Below are positions 1 through 7,075 of a stretch of DNA of 7,477 bases, piece after piece. Source of the stretch: an uncultured Methylophaga sp. Lineage in GTDB: Bacteria > Pseudomonadota > Gammaproteobacteria > Nitrosococcales > Methylophagaceae. Below the pieces are notes generated by a model. That model did no database searches. It had not been told where the DNA came from and worked only from the letters and a program-made list of their open reading frames with translations. The position numbers and the translations under genes are program-made. Location: contig CAMPHB010000060.1 in the NCBI GenBank assembly GCA_946885755.1, positions 1-7,477 on the forward strand, given 5' to 3'. Position 1 is the stretch's first letter. Every line of letters begins with the position of its first letter.

Positions 1-1
1 C

Positions 2-592
2 CATGGCAAAACTTTACTGATTATCGGCGGCGCCGGCGGTGTGGGTTCGATGCTGATTCAACTGGCACGGCAAATTGCCGGCCTCAATGTGATCGCCACG
101 GCTGGCAGCGACGAATCGGCAGACTGGTGCCGCGAGCTCGGTGCCCGGCAGACTGTCAGCCATCGCGGTGATTTACTGGCCAATTACCAACAAAGCAAAT
201 TGCCGGCACCGGATTATATTGTCTGTCTTGCTGACAGTGATTTTTATCTGCCTATCATGGCTGAATTAATTAAACCACAGGGGCTGATTGGTCTGGCGGT
301 CAGCTTTAATAAACCGGTGGATTTAAATCTGTTAAAAAATAAAAGCGCGGGACTGGTCTGGGAGTTTATGTTTACCCGGCCAATGCTCAACACCGAAGAT
401 ATGCAACAACAGCAGCGGATTTTGCAGCGCATCGCTGAACTGATTGATTCTGGCTATTTACGGCATGCACTGACGCAACAATTTGACCAGCTGACAGTCG
501 AAAATCTGCAAGCCGCGCATACGCTTATCGAAGCCGGTAACAGTCGGGGTAAGATCGCACTGGGTCCGATATCCGGTACCGATAACGCATAG
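2..592 (+). CDS. Zinc-type alcohol dehydrogenase family (MDR) oxidoreductase, C-terminal part
   Basis: The reading frame is already open at base 2 and ends at TAG 590-592. This gives 196 residues, roughly the last 60% of a family whose members are usually about 335-340 residues. The visible start is the Rossmann fold: a hydrophobic strand (TLLII) followed by the nucleotide-binding glycine motif GGAGGVGS at bases 26-49. ELGARQTV and a second strand (DYIVCLAD) follow. The C-terminal stretch VWEFMFTRP and the ending GNSRGKIAL are typical of the 'zinc-binding alcohol dehydrogenase family' / quinone-reductase-like MDR proteins. These are NAD(P)H-dependent cytoplasmic oxidoreductases, and the substrate cannot be read from the sequence. 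The N-terminal catalytic domain, where any zinc ligands would lie, is outside the window, so zinc binding cannot be judged. A GTG at 41 lies inside the glycine motif and is not a plausible start. Family assignment is confident; the specific reaction is unknown. Confidence 0.88.
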   Translation, partial: HGKTLLIIGGAGGVGSMLIQLARQIAGLNVIATAGSDESADWCRELGARQTVSHRGDLLANYQQSKLPAPDYIVCLADSDFYLPIMAELIKPQGLIGLAVSFNKPVDLNLLKNKSAGLVWEFMFTRPMLNTEDMQQQQRILQRIAELIDSGYLRHALTQQFDQLTVENLQAAHTLIEAGNSRGKIALGPISGTDNA

Positions 593-608
593 CGCCGGCG
601 CGGCGTTC

Positions 609-624
609 CCCGTATAATTACGGG
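609..624. repeat. Perfect 6-base inverted repeat overlapping the -10 box
   Basis: CCCGTA (609-614) and TACGGG (619-624) are exact reverse complements separated by TAAT, so the TATAAT hexamer sits inside the dyad. This could be a small operator, or a chance result of a GC-flanked -10 box. A second short palindrome, GCGCCGGCGC, lies just upstream at 592-601, immediately after the dehydrogenase stop. Neither is followed by a T-run, so neither looks like a terminator. Confidence 0.4.
613..618 (+). promoter_or_regulatory. Probable -10 box of the cytochrome c5 gene promoter
   Basis: A perfect TATAAT consensus hexamer lies 30 bases before the cytochrome ATG, in the only gap between the dehydrogenase and the cytochrome gene. 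With a 17-base spacer the -35 position would be TAGCGC at 590-595, which is a poor match, and there is no TG of an extended -10. If it is used, the promoter is weak or activator-dependent. The call rests on the hexamer and its position only. Confidence 0.45.
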
Positions 625-648
625 CATTCAGCGAGTCAGAGGTTAACA

Positions 649-1146
649 ATGGAAACGAAAGGTTCAGGTAAGTTTTTTGTCGGTAGTCTGGTCATCATCG
701 GTGTGCTGGTATTTATCGTTAACTTGATTCTCAACAGCATGTTGTCATTGGCAGACGGTGTTTTGCCGCCTGCAAAAATGGATGATGAAGCAATCAGTGA
801 ACGTCTGGCACCCGTCGCACAGGAACGCATCGGCGAAGAGCCGATTGTTCAAGCCAGCACTGATAATGCCGGTGAAGCCGCTGCCACTGATGCCAGTGAA
901 GACGCCGGTCCCGGTCAACAGGTTTTCACAGCAGTATGCGCCACTTGTCATAGCAGCGGCCTGATGCAGTCACCAAAATTTGGCAGTGCCGAAGACTGGG
1001 CACCGCGCATCGAAAAAGGCATGGAGACCCTGTATGACCATGCCATTAATGGCTTTAAAGCCATGCCGGCCCGCGGTGGCAGATCCAACCTCAGTGATGA
1101 TGAAGTCAAAGCGGCTGTTGATTACATGGTCTCAAATTCTAAATAA
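649..1146 (+). CDS. Membrane-anchored cytochrome c5-type protein
   Basis: This 165-residue class I c-type cytochrome should carry electrons on the periplasmic face of the inner membrane. After a short basic N-terminus, a hydrophobic segment (about residues 10-32, FFVGSLVIIGVLVFIVNLIL) is a membrane anchor or uncleaved signal. Residues 33-85 form a charged, Ala/Asp/Glu-rich linker. The haem domain covers about 88-165. Haem attachment is the motif CATCH (C97, C100, H101 as proximal ligand), and M139 in KAMPARGG is the likely distal methionine ligand. The closing DDEVKAAVDYMVS helix is characteristic of the cytochrome c5 family. The start is supported by AGAGG at 638-642, six bases before ATG. 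The gene stands alone between a TATAAT element and a terminator-like hairpin, so it is probably monocistronic or weakly read through into mrpA. Electron donor and acceptor are not shown; a terminal oxidase acceptor is possible by analogy. Confidence 0.9.
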   Translation: METKGSGKFFVGSLVIIGVLVFIVNLILNSMLSLADGVLPPAKMDDEAISERLAPVAQERIGEEPIVQASTDNAGEAAATDASEDAGPGQQVFTAVCATCHSSGLMQSPKFGSAEDWAPRIEKGMETLYDHAINGFKAMPARGGRSNLSDDEVKAAVDYMVSNSK

Positions 1147-1160
1147 AACTAAGCTCTAAC

Positions 1161-1184
1161 GGGGGGTTCAGCAGAATCCCCTTT
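1161..1184 (+). terminator. Weak terminator-like hairpin after the cytochrome gene
   Basis: The left arm GGGGGTTC (1162-1169) pairs with the right arm GAATCCCC (1174-1181) around the loop AGCA. The eight-base stem contains one G-T wobble, and a further G-T pair can extend it at the base. Only three T bases follow (1182-1184), so termination is probably partial. It lies 15 bases after the cytochrome stop codon, the usual place for a terminator. Confidence 0.5.
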
Positions 1185-1185
1185 C

Positions 1186-1202
1186 GCCGGCATTAAACCG
1201 GC
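1186..1202. repeat. Short GC-rich hairpin in the leader of the mrp operon
   Basis: GCCGG (1186-1190) and CCGGC (1198-1202) are reverse complements around a seven-base AT-rich loop (CATTAAA). It starts two bases after the terminator-like hairpin and lies 54 bases before the mrpA start. With the preceding hairpin it makes up the structured part of the 110-base gap 1147-1256. The rest of that gap shows no clear promoter or ribosome site. The stem is short and could be accidental. Confidence 0.3.
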
Positions 1203-1256
1203 CAATGCGCTGCTCAGATACTGCAAATTGACCGCCAAAACGGACGCAAGCCTGAC

Positions 1257-4076
1257 ATGAATCTGCTCTCTTTGAATTTGCCTTTAGTGGTTCTGCTGCC
1301 TTTTCTGGCAGCACCATTGGCAGCATGGGTCAATCGCTATCACCGGCTGGCTCCAGGCTGGCTGGCTGGCATTGTGACGCTGATTTCGCTGGCATTATTG
1401 TGGCCTTCTACCGAGGCGGTTTTTGCCGGCCAAACGCTGGTGCAAAGCTGGCAGTGGATCCCGTCCATTAATCTTCAGTTCGCTTTTCGCCTCGACGGGC
1501 TGGCGCTGTTGTTTGCACTACTGATTTTGCTGATCGGTTTGCTGATCATTTTTTATGCCCGTTATTATTTGACGGCAAAAGACTCCACCGGCCGTTTTTA
1601 TGCCTATTTGCTGATGTTTATGGGCTCAATGCTCGGCATTGTGTTGTCAGAAAACATTCTGCAACTGGTGGTGTTCTGGGAACTGACCTCACTTACCTCA
1701 TTTTTGCTGATTAGCTTCTGGCAGTATCGTCAGGATGCCCGCCAGGGTGCGCGCATGGCACTGGCGATTACCGGTGCCGGTGGTTTGGCGCTGCTGGGTG
1801 CAATGATTTTATTAGGGCAAATGGCCGGCAGTTATCAACTGGCCGATGTGCTGGCAGCCGCGGATGCAATTAAAGCCGACCAGCTGTTTGACCCAACGCT
1901 GCTGCTGTTTTTACTCGGCGTATTTACCAAGTCAGCACAATTCCCGTTTCATTTCTGGCTGCCGCATGCCATGGCAGCACCGACACCGGTGTCCGCTTAT
2001 TTGCATTCAGCGACTATGGTCAAAGCCGGTATTTTTCTGCTGGCACGGTTTTTCCCGGTATTTGCCGGCACACCGGAATGGATCTGGCTGGTCGGCGGTG
2101 CCGGTATGCTGACATTGGTGATTGGCGCCTATATCGCCCTGTTTAAACATGACTTAAAGGGTCTGCTGGCTTATTCAACTTTAAGTCATCTGGGCTTAAT
2201 CACATTGCTATTTGGTTTCAGCACCGAAATGGCACTGGTTGCAGCGTTATTTCATATCATCAACCACGCCACGTTTAAGGGCTCGCTATTTATGGTTGCC
2301 GGCATAATTGATCATGAGTCGGGTAGCCGGGATATGCGTAAACTCAATGGCCTGTTCAAAATGATGCCACATACCGCCCTGCTGGCGATGGTAGCCGCAG
2401 CAGCGATGGCTGGTGTGCCGCTGCTCAATGGTTTTATCAGTAAAGAAATGTTCTTTGAGCAGGCTTTGTCAGCGTCCGGCGGTAATTTATCGGCGTGGTT
2501 TGTGCCGTTGATGGTCACTGTGGCGGCGATTTTTTCAGTGGCTTATTCGCTGCGGTTTATCCATGACGTGTTTTTTAATGGTGAGCCGGTGGATTTACCC
2601 AAAACACCGCATGAACCACCGCGTTTTATGAAGATCCCGGTCGATATTCTGGTGGTGTTGTGTTTGCTGGTAGGTATTGCGCCGATGTTTTTACTGGGGC
2701 CAATTTTAAAAGTGGCCGCTGGCGCCAGTATGCAAACCGCTGCGCCAGAATTCAGTCTCGCCATCTGGCACGGGTTTAACCTGCCGCTGCTGATGAGTTT
2801 TGTGGCGCTGGTACTCGGCGTGTTGCTGTACACCCAACGCCGTAAACTGTGGGACTGGCACGAGCGCACGCTGTGGCGGATTGAAGGCAAGAATATTTTT
2901 GACTGGCTGCTCTGGAAACTGATCCGTGCTGCCCGTAAAGTCACAGCAATTTTTGATCGCAGTGCGCTGCAACCGGCGGTCAGCTGGCTGCTTGCTGCGG
3001 CTTTATTAATCGGCTTTGCGGCATTCGCTCAATTCCCGACGCCGGTTATCGGCGACCGCGAATTATTACCGGTCGATAGCGTCACGGTAGTCATGGCTGT
3101 GATGTTGATGGTCGCCAGTTTGCTGACGGCCATTTTGCATCATAAACGACTGGTGTCATTAATTACCGTCGGTGTGGTGGGGCTTCTGGTAGCACTTGGT
3201 TTTGTGTTGTTTTCAGCGCCGGATTTGGCGTTAACGCAATTATCGGTTGAGGTGGTGACCATCGTTTTGTTGTTGCTGGCTTTGTTTTTCCTACCCCAAC
3301 ATACGCCGCAGGAACGCAGTTTTGCCCGCTACACCCGCGATGGCATAATTTCTGTACTGTCAGCAATGGCCGTGTTTATTCTGACCATGGCCGTGCTCAG
3401 TCGTGAATATCAGCCTATTTCGCAGTTTTTTCTTGATAACGCCAAACCGGGCGGTGGCGGCACCAATGTCGTCAACGTCATTCTGGTGGATTTCCGGGGC
3501 TTTGATACGCTGGGTGAAATTGTCGTACTGGCACTGGCAGGGTTGTGTGTTTATGCCATGTTGCACGGATTGCGACTGGCCGCGCCGAGCAAAGATATCG
3601 ATGGCATTCAGTGGAGTAATGATCCGCATCCGCCGATCATGCAAACACTGACCCGGTTGCTGTTTCCGCTGATGCTGATGGTGGCGGTATTTATCTTTTT
3701 GCGTGGTCATAATTTACCCGGCGGCGGCTTTATCGCCGGTTTGATTGCCTCGGTGGCGCTGATTTCACAATATCTGGCGAATGGTATCGACTGGACCAAC
3801 GAACGGCTCAAAGCCAATATGCATCTGGTAATTGGCGCCGGTTTGTTGATTGCCACCGTTACCGGGCTGGTGCCGCTGTTATTAGGTTTCCCGTTTTTAA
3901 CCACGGCTTTCACTTATTTAAATTGGCCGGTAGTCGGTACTTTTGAAGTCGCCAGTGCTATTGCCTTTGATCTCGGTGTGTTTTTAACCGTAGTCGGTAG
4001 CTCAGTGATGATTCTGGTAGAGCTTGGCAAACTCAGTCACGCCGCTCACTTTATGGCAACAGAGGAGCCAAACTGA
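1257..4076 (+). CDS. mrpA: Mrp Na+/H+ antiporter subunit A fused to subunit B
   Basis: This is the largest subunit of the multi-subunit monovalent cation/proton antiporter (Mrp, also Mnh/Sha/Pha) in the inner membrane. At 939 residues it equals a typical MrpA (about 800) plus MrpB (about 145), the fused form of group 2 operons. Residues 1 to about 500 are the complex I NuoL-like part. Expected membrane-embedded charged residues are present: E142 in FWELTS, K225 in [15 protein letters not shown]256 in [10 protein letters not shown]301 in [13 protein letters not shown]333 and H337, and K396 in [10 protein letters not shown]. About residues 600-680 are the DUF4040/MbhD-like helices ([16 protein letters not shown]), and FRGFDTLGE marks the MbhE-like part. 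A hydrophilic linker (about 772-794) leads to the MrpB domain from about 795, with [16 protein letters not shown]. The ATG is chosen because it opens the usual hydrophobic N-terminus and no upstream in-frame ATG exists before a stop at 1194-1196. There is no good Shine-Dalgarno (only GGA at 1242). The stop overlaps mrpC by one base. Confidence 0.96.
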   Translation: MNLLSLNLPLVVLLPFLAAPLAAWVNRYHRLAPGWLAGIVTLISLALLWPSTEAVFAGQTLVQSWQWIPSINLQFAFRLDGLALLFALLILLIGLLIIFYARYYLTAKDSTGRFYAYLLMFMGSMLGIVLSENILQLVVFWELTSLTSFLLISFWQYRQDARQGARMALAITGAGGLALLGAMILLGQMAGSYQLADVLAAADAIKADQLFDPTLLLFLLGVFTKSAQFPFHFWLPHAMAAPTPVSAYLHSATMVKAGIFLLARFFPVFAGTPEWIWLVGGAGMLTLVIGAYIALFKHDLKGLLAYSTLSHLGLITLLFGFSTEMALVAALFHIINHATFKGSLFMVAGIIDHESGSRDMRKLNGLFKMMPHTALLAMVAAAAMAGVPLLNGFISKEMFFEQALSASGGNLSAWFVPLMVTVAAIFSVAYSLRFIHDVFFNGEPVDLPKTPHEPPRFMKIPVDILVVLCLLVGIAPMFLLGPILKVAAGASMQTAAPEFSLAIWHGFNLPLLMSFVALVLGVLLYTQRRKLWDWHERTLWRIEGKNIFDWLLWKLIRAARKVTAIFDRSALQPAVSWLLAAALLIGFAAFAQFPTPVIGDRELLPVDSVTVVMAVMLMVASLLTAILHHKRLVSLITVGVVGLLVALGFVLFSAPDLALTQLSVEVVTIVLLLLALFFLPQHTPQERSFARYTRDGIISVLSAMAVFILTMAVLSREYQPISQFFLDNAKPGGGGTNVVNVILVDFRGFDTLGEIVVLALAGLCVYAMLHGLRLAAPSKDIDGIQWSNDPHPPIMQTLTRLLFPLMLMVAVFIFLRGHNLPGGGFIAGLIASVALISQYLANGIDWTNERLKANMHLVIGAGLLIATVTGLVPLLLGFPFLTTAFTYLNWPVVGTFEVASAIAFDLGVFLTVVGSSVMILVELGKLSHAAHFMATEEPN

Positions 4077-4468
4077 TGGAATGGCTGATCGCTGCTGTTA
4101 TCGCAGTAATGACCGGTTGTGGCGTATTTTTAACGTTGCGTGCCCGGACATTTCCGGTGGTGTTGGGGCTGACCTTGCTGGCCTATGCGGTCAATGTGTT
4201 TTTATTCGCCATGGGCCGTTTGCAAATCGGTTTGCCCCCGGTGATTGATAAAACCGCTGCGGCTTATACTGATCCATTGCCGCAGGCACTTGTTTTGACG
4301 GCAATTGTTATTGCTTTTGGTATGACCTCTTTTTTGATTGTGCTGGCCTTAAAAGCACGTAGCGAATTGGGTAACGATCATGTTGACGGCGTCCATAGAT
4401 CTGAAGATGAACGTCAGGCTGCACAGTTTAAAGCGCAACAAACGGATACAGAGGAAGCTGCCAAATGA
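4076..4468 (+). CDS. mrpC: Mrp Na+/H+ antiporter subunit C
   Basis: A small NuoK-like membrane subunit of the Mrp antiporter. Three hydrophobic helices are visible at about residues 2-22, 26-46 and 70-92. The family stretch VVLGLTLLAYAVNVFLFAMG and the loop DPLPQALVLTAIVIAFG are clear. The protein has 130 residues, somewhat more than the usual 110-115. The excess is a hydrophilic, charged tail from about residue 95 (ending QQTDTEEAAK) predicted to lie outside the membrane. The ATG shares its A with the mrpA stop (TGATG), and AGAGGAG at 4061-4067 is a strong ribosome site 8 bases upstream, so translation is coupled to mrpA. MrpC is needed to assemble the complex in studied Mrp systems and has homology to one of the small complex I subunits. 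Confidence 0.95.
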   Translation: MEWLIAAVIAVMTGCGVFLTLRARTFPVVLGLTLLAYAVNVFLFAMGRLQIGLPPVIDKTAAAYTDPLPQALVLTAIVIAFGMTSFLIVLALKARSELGNDHVDGVHRSEDERQAAQFKAQQTDTEEAAK

Positions 4469-5991
4469 ATCAATTTGCCAGTTTCCCGGTATTACTGCCG
4501 CTGATCGGCGGCATCATTATTTTGTTGTCGCAACGCGCCGGTCTCGGTATGCAGCGGTTGCTGAATTTAGCATTCACGCTGGTATTACTGGCCATCACCG
4601 GCTGGGCATTAAAACAAGCCATGAGCGGCGAATATCAAATAATTCTGCTGGGTGACTGGCAGGCACCGTTTGGTATCGTCATGGTGCTGGATCAGTTGTC
4701 GGCGTTGATGCTGTTTATCACTGCCATTCTGGCCACAGCGGCGTTGTGGTATGCGATTACCAGCGATACCGATAAACAAGGCCATCATTTCCATGTGCTG
4801 TTTCAGATCCAGTTATTTGGTCTCAACGGCGCCTTTATGACCGGCGATTTGTTCAATCTGTTTGTGTTTTTCGAAGTGCTGCTACTGGCCTCATACGGCC
4901 TGTTGTTGCATGGTGGCGGCCGGCTACGTACTCGTGCCGGTTTACATTATGTGGTCATTAATCTGATCGGTTCAACGCTGTTTTTATTTGCCGACTGCAC
5001 CTTATACGGCATGCTCGCTACATTCAATATTGCCGATATGGCTATCGCCGTTCAGTCTATTGCCGCCGAAGATCGCGGTGTCGTCACTGCTGCTGCTCTA
5101 CTGCTATTAGTAGTATTTGGTATTAAAGCCGCGATGTTTCCGGTGTATATGTGGTTGCCCGGCGCGTATGCCTACACCACAGCACCAGTGGCGGCTTTAT
5201 TTGCCATTATGACCAAAGTCGGTTTGTACGCGATGATCCGTGTACATGGCACTATCTTTGGTGAATCAGCCGGTGATCTGGCCTTTATTCACAGTAACTG
5301 GATTTTGGTGCTGGGTCTGACGACGCTGGTGTTAGCAGCTTTGGGGGTGATGGCTGCACGTATCCTGCGCCAGCAGGTGGCTTATCTGATTCTGGCGTCT
5401 GTTGCGACCTTGCTGGTGGCCATCGGTATTAACAGCGAAGCGGCTTTATCAGCGACGGTTTATTACCTGATTCATTCAACCTTTATCGGCGCCGCGCTGT
5501 TTTTACTGGCCGACGTTATCCGTATGGCGCGCGGCACCCATGCTGATACTTTTACCAAAGCAACACCAGTGGCGCAGCCGATTCTGGTTGGTGGCGTGTT
5601 TATGTTACTGGCGATTGCCATTGCGGGGATGCCGCCACTGTCAGGCTTTTTCGGTAAATTGATGATTTTGAATGCCGCAATTATGCATAACTGGTTCTGG
5701 GCTATTTTGATCGTCATTCTATCGGCCGGTTTGATGATGATTGTGGCATTGGCCCGAACGGGTTCATTAATGTTTTACAGTGTGCAGGCGGCTGCCGATA
5801 AACCGGCACCGGCGCTCAACAAGACCGCTTTTGCCGCTATTATCATGCTGCTGTTAACCAGCCCGTTGATGGTCTTACTGGCCAAACCACTCACCGGCCT
5901 GACCGATGATATTGCCGCGCAGCAAACAGATCATCGCAGTTATATTAATGCGGTAATGGGTCAGCAGCCGATTACTGAGGTCAGCAAATGA
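4465..5991 (+). CDS. mrpD: Mrp Na+/H+ antiporter subunit D
   Basis: The second large antiporter-like subunit, homologous to NuoM/NuoN of complex I. It has 508 residues, close to the roughly 490-500 of the family, and about 14 predicted membrane helices. Diagnostic residues are in place: E137 in FFEVLLLASYG, K221 in FGIKAAMFPVYMWLP, and K251 in AIMTKVGLYAMIRV. The GMPPLSGFFGKLMIL motif near the C-terminal third carries the lysine expected in the late broken helix. Together with MrpA it is thought to form the ion and proton path. The gene overlaps mrpC by ATGA (4465-4468) and has an AGAGGA ribosome site at 4450-4455. It overlaps mrpE by the same ATGA arrangement at its end. It could be mistaken for a NuoN/HyfB subunit by sequence alone, but its neighbours fix it as MrpD. 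Confidence 0.96.
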   Translation: MNQFASFPVLLPLIGGIIILLSQRAGLGMQRLLNLAFTLVLLAITGWALKQAMSGEYQIILLGDWQAPFGIVMVLDQLSALMLFITAILATAALWYAITSDTDKQGHHFHVLFQIQLFGLNGAFMTGDLFNLFVFFEVLLLASYGLLLHGGGRLRTRAGLHYVVINLIGSTLFLFADCTLYGMLATFNIADMAIAVQSIAAEDRGVVTAAALLLLVVFGIKAAMFPVYMWLPGAYAYTTAPVAALFAIMTKVGLYAMIRVHGTIFGESAGDLAFIHSNWILVLGLTTLVLAALGVMAARILRQQVAYLILASVATLLVAIGINSEAALSATVYYLIHSTFIGAALFLLADVIRMARGTHADTFTKATPVAQPILVGGVFMLLAIAIAGMPPLSGFFGKLMILNAAIMHNWFWAILIVILSAGLMMIVALARTGSLMFYSVQAAADKPAPALNKTAFAAIIMLLLTSPLMVLLAKPLTGLTDDIAAQQTDHRSYINAVMGQQPITEVSK

Positions 5992-6479
5992 ACTGGTCAC
6001 GTTTATTCCCACACCCGGTTTTGTCGGTCACGCTGTGGCTTATCTGGTTGTTATTGAATAACACCGCCAGCGCAGGCCATATGGTGTTGGGTGCGTTATT
6101 GGCAATTTTTATTCCCTGGTTTACCTCGGGCTTCTGGCCGGAGAAGATACGCATTCTGAAGCCGCTGCTACTGATTAGATATGTGGCAAGGGTGCTCTAT
6201 GAAATCATCGTGGCAAATGTTGTGGTGGCCAAAATGATTCTCGATCGCGCCGATAAATTGCAGCCCGGTTTTATTGCCTATTCATTAAAACTCGAATCGC
6301 CTATCGCCATCAGCTTGCTGGCCAACACCATTTCGCTGACCCCTGGGACGGTCAGTTGTGATTTGACCGAGGATGGCCGCACCTTATTGATCCATTCATT
6401 GCATATTGACGATGCTGAAGCCGTTAAAGCTGAAATCGCCCATAAATTTGAGCAGCCGTTAGAGGAGATTTTTGCCTGA
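5988..6479 (+). CDS. mrpE: Mrp Na+/H+ antiporter subunit E
   Basis: The MrpE subunit, with no counterpart in complex I. Its 163 residues match the usual 155-165. The N-terminal half is hydrophobic (about residues 10-45, then the segment LLLIRYVARVLYEIIVANVVVAKMIL near 60-85). The C-terminal half is a soluble domain. The conserved family stretch NTISLTPGTVS is at residues 113-123, followed by LIHSLHIDD. It overlaps mrpD by four bases (ATGA, 5988-5991) with a GAGG ribosome site at 5977-5980, and overlaps mrpF by one base. In known Mrp systems MrpE is required for full activity and supports assembly, rather than forming the main ion path. Confidence 0.95.
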   Translation: MNWSRLFPHPVLSVTLWLIWLLLNNTASAGHMVLGALLAIFIPWFTSGFWPEKIRILKPLLLIRYVARVLYEIIVANVVVAKMILDRADKLQPGFIAYSLKLESPIAISLLANTISLTPGTVSCDLTEDGRTLLIHSLHIDDAEAVKAEIAHKFEQPLEEIFA

Positions 6480-6748
6480 TGCTGACTACTGCGATTGCCA
6501 TCAGTTTTGTACTTGTCGGTGTAGCACTACTGCTGAGTTTTATCAGGCTGGTGGTGGGCCCCGATGTGCCGGATCGTATTCTGGCGCTGGATACCTTATA
6601 CCTGAACTCGATTGCTCTGCTGATCCTGCTCGGCATTTATCTCGACAGTGCTTTGTATTTTGAAGCGGCGCTGCTGATTGCGGTGATGGGCTTTATGGGA
6701 ACGCTGGCGCTCAGTAAATATCTGCTGCGCGGCGACATCATGGAGTAA
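6479..6748 (+). CDS. mrpF: Mrp Na+/H+ antiporter subunit F
   Basis: A small subunit of 89 residues (family about 85-95) with three predicted membrane helices at about 3-24, 36-55 and 59-80. The MrpF signature RLVVGPDVPDRILALDTL spans residues 23-40. It includes D32 and R33 between the first two helices and D38 at the start of the second. The start ATG overlaps the mrpE stop (TGATG), and AGAGGAGA at 6461-6468 is a strong ribosome site 10 bases upstream. The stop lies three bases before mrpG. MrpF has been proposed to lie near the sodium path, and conserved acidic residues in this family matter for activity. That role is transferred from studied homologues. Confidence 0.95.
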   Translation: MLTTAIAISFVLVGVALLLSFIRLVVGPDVPDRILALDTLYLNSIALLILLGIYLDSALYFEAALLIAVMGFMGTLALSKYLLRGDIME

Positions 6749-6751
6749 GGC

Positions 6752-7075
6752 ATGTTAGAAACGCTATTAGCTATTCTGATTATTCTCGGCGGCTTTTTTA
6801 CCCTGGTCGGCTCCATCGGTTTGTTTAAATTGCCCGATTTTTATATGCGCCTGCATGGCCCGACCAAAGCCAGTACGCTCGGTGTTGGCGCTATCCTCGT
6901 CGCATCTGCTGTCTATTTCACCAGCAAATCCGGTGATGTCAGTCTGCATGAAGTACTGGTCACCTTATTTTTGTTTATCACCGCACCGGTCAGTGCCCAT
7001 CTGATGGCCAAAGCCGCCATTCATATCAAAGTGAAACAGGTCGAACGCACCCGCCAGATTGATAAAAATCCGTGA
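6752..7075 (+). CDS. mrpG: Mrp Na+/H+ antiporter subunit G
   Basis: The last Mrp subunit, related to the N-terminal helices of complex I subunit NuoJ. It has 107 residues and three membrane helices (about 3-24, 42-60 and 65-85). The family signature [15 protein letters not shown] is at residues 30-44, following FKLPD. A basic, hydrophilic tail (about residues 88-107) closes the protein. The ribosome site is GGAG (6742-6745) in the last codons of mrpF, ahead of the ATG at 6752. Its TGA stop (7073-7075) lies inside the GTGA that also starts the next gene. It completes the set A(+B), C, D, E, F, G needed for a full group 2 antiporter. Confidence 0.95.
   Translation: MLETLLAILIILGGFFTLVGSIGLFKLPDFYMRLHGPTKASTLGVGAILVASAVYFTSKSGDVSLHEVLVTLFLFITAPVSAHLMAKAAIHIKVKQVERTRQIDKNP

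Noticed and set aside
592..601. GCGCCGGCGC palindrome as terminator of the dehydrogenase gene
   Set aside because: A perfect palindrome leaves no loop without breaking pairs, and no T-run follows.
758..964. Plus-strand open frame overlapping the cytochrome gene in another frame
   Set aside because: The cytochrome frame carries the CATCH haem motif and a good ribosome site. This frame has neither motif nor start signal.
1228..1233. TTGACC as a -35 box for mrpA
   Set aside because: A -10 box 17 bases later would fall at 1251-1256 (CCTGAC), which is not a match and abuts the start codon.
2543..2944. Minus-strand open frame of 133 codons inside mrpA
   Set aside because: It is antisense to the strongly conserved mrpA coding sequence. 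Its translation is basic, low in recognisable motifs and unlike any family I know.
3360..3710. Minus-strand open frame of 116 codons inside mrpA
   Set aside because: It is a shadow of mrpA. The product is rich in His, Gln and Arg, as expected from the complement of hydrophobic membrane codons.
1257..5991. Respiratory complex I or membrane-bound hydrogenase operon
   Set aside because: The NuoL/NuoM/NuoK-like proteins are accompanied by MrpB, MrpE, MrpF and MrpG, with no hydrogenase, quinone-module or iron-sulphur subunits. The set fits Mrp only.
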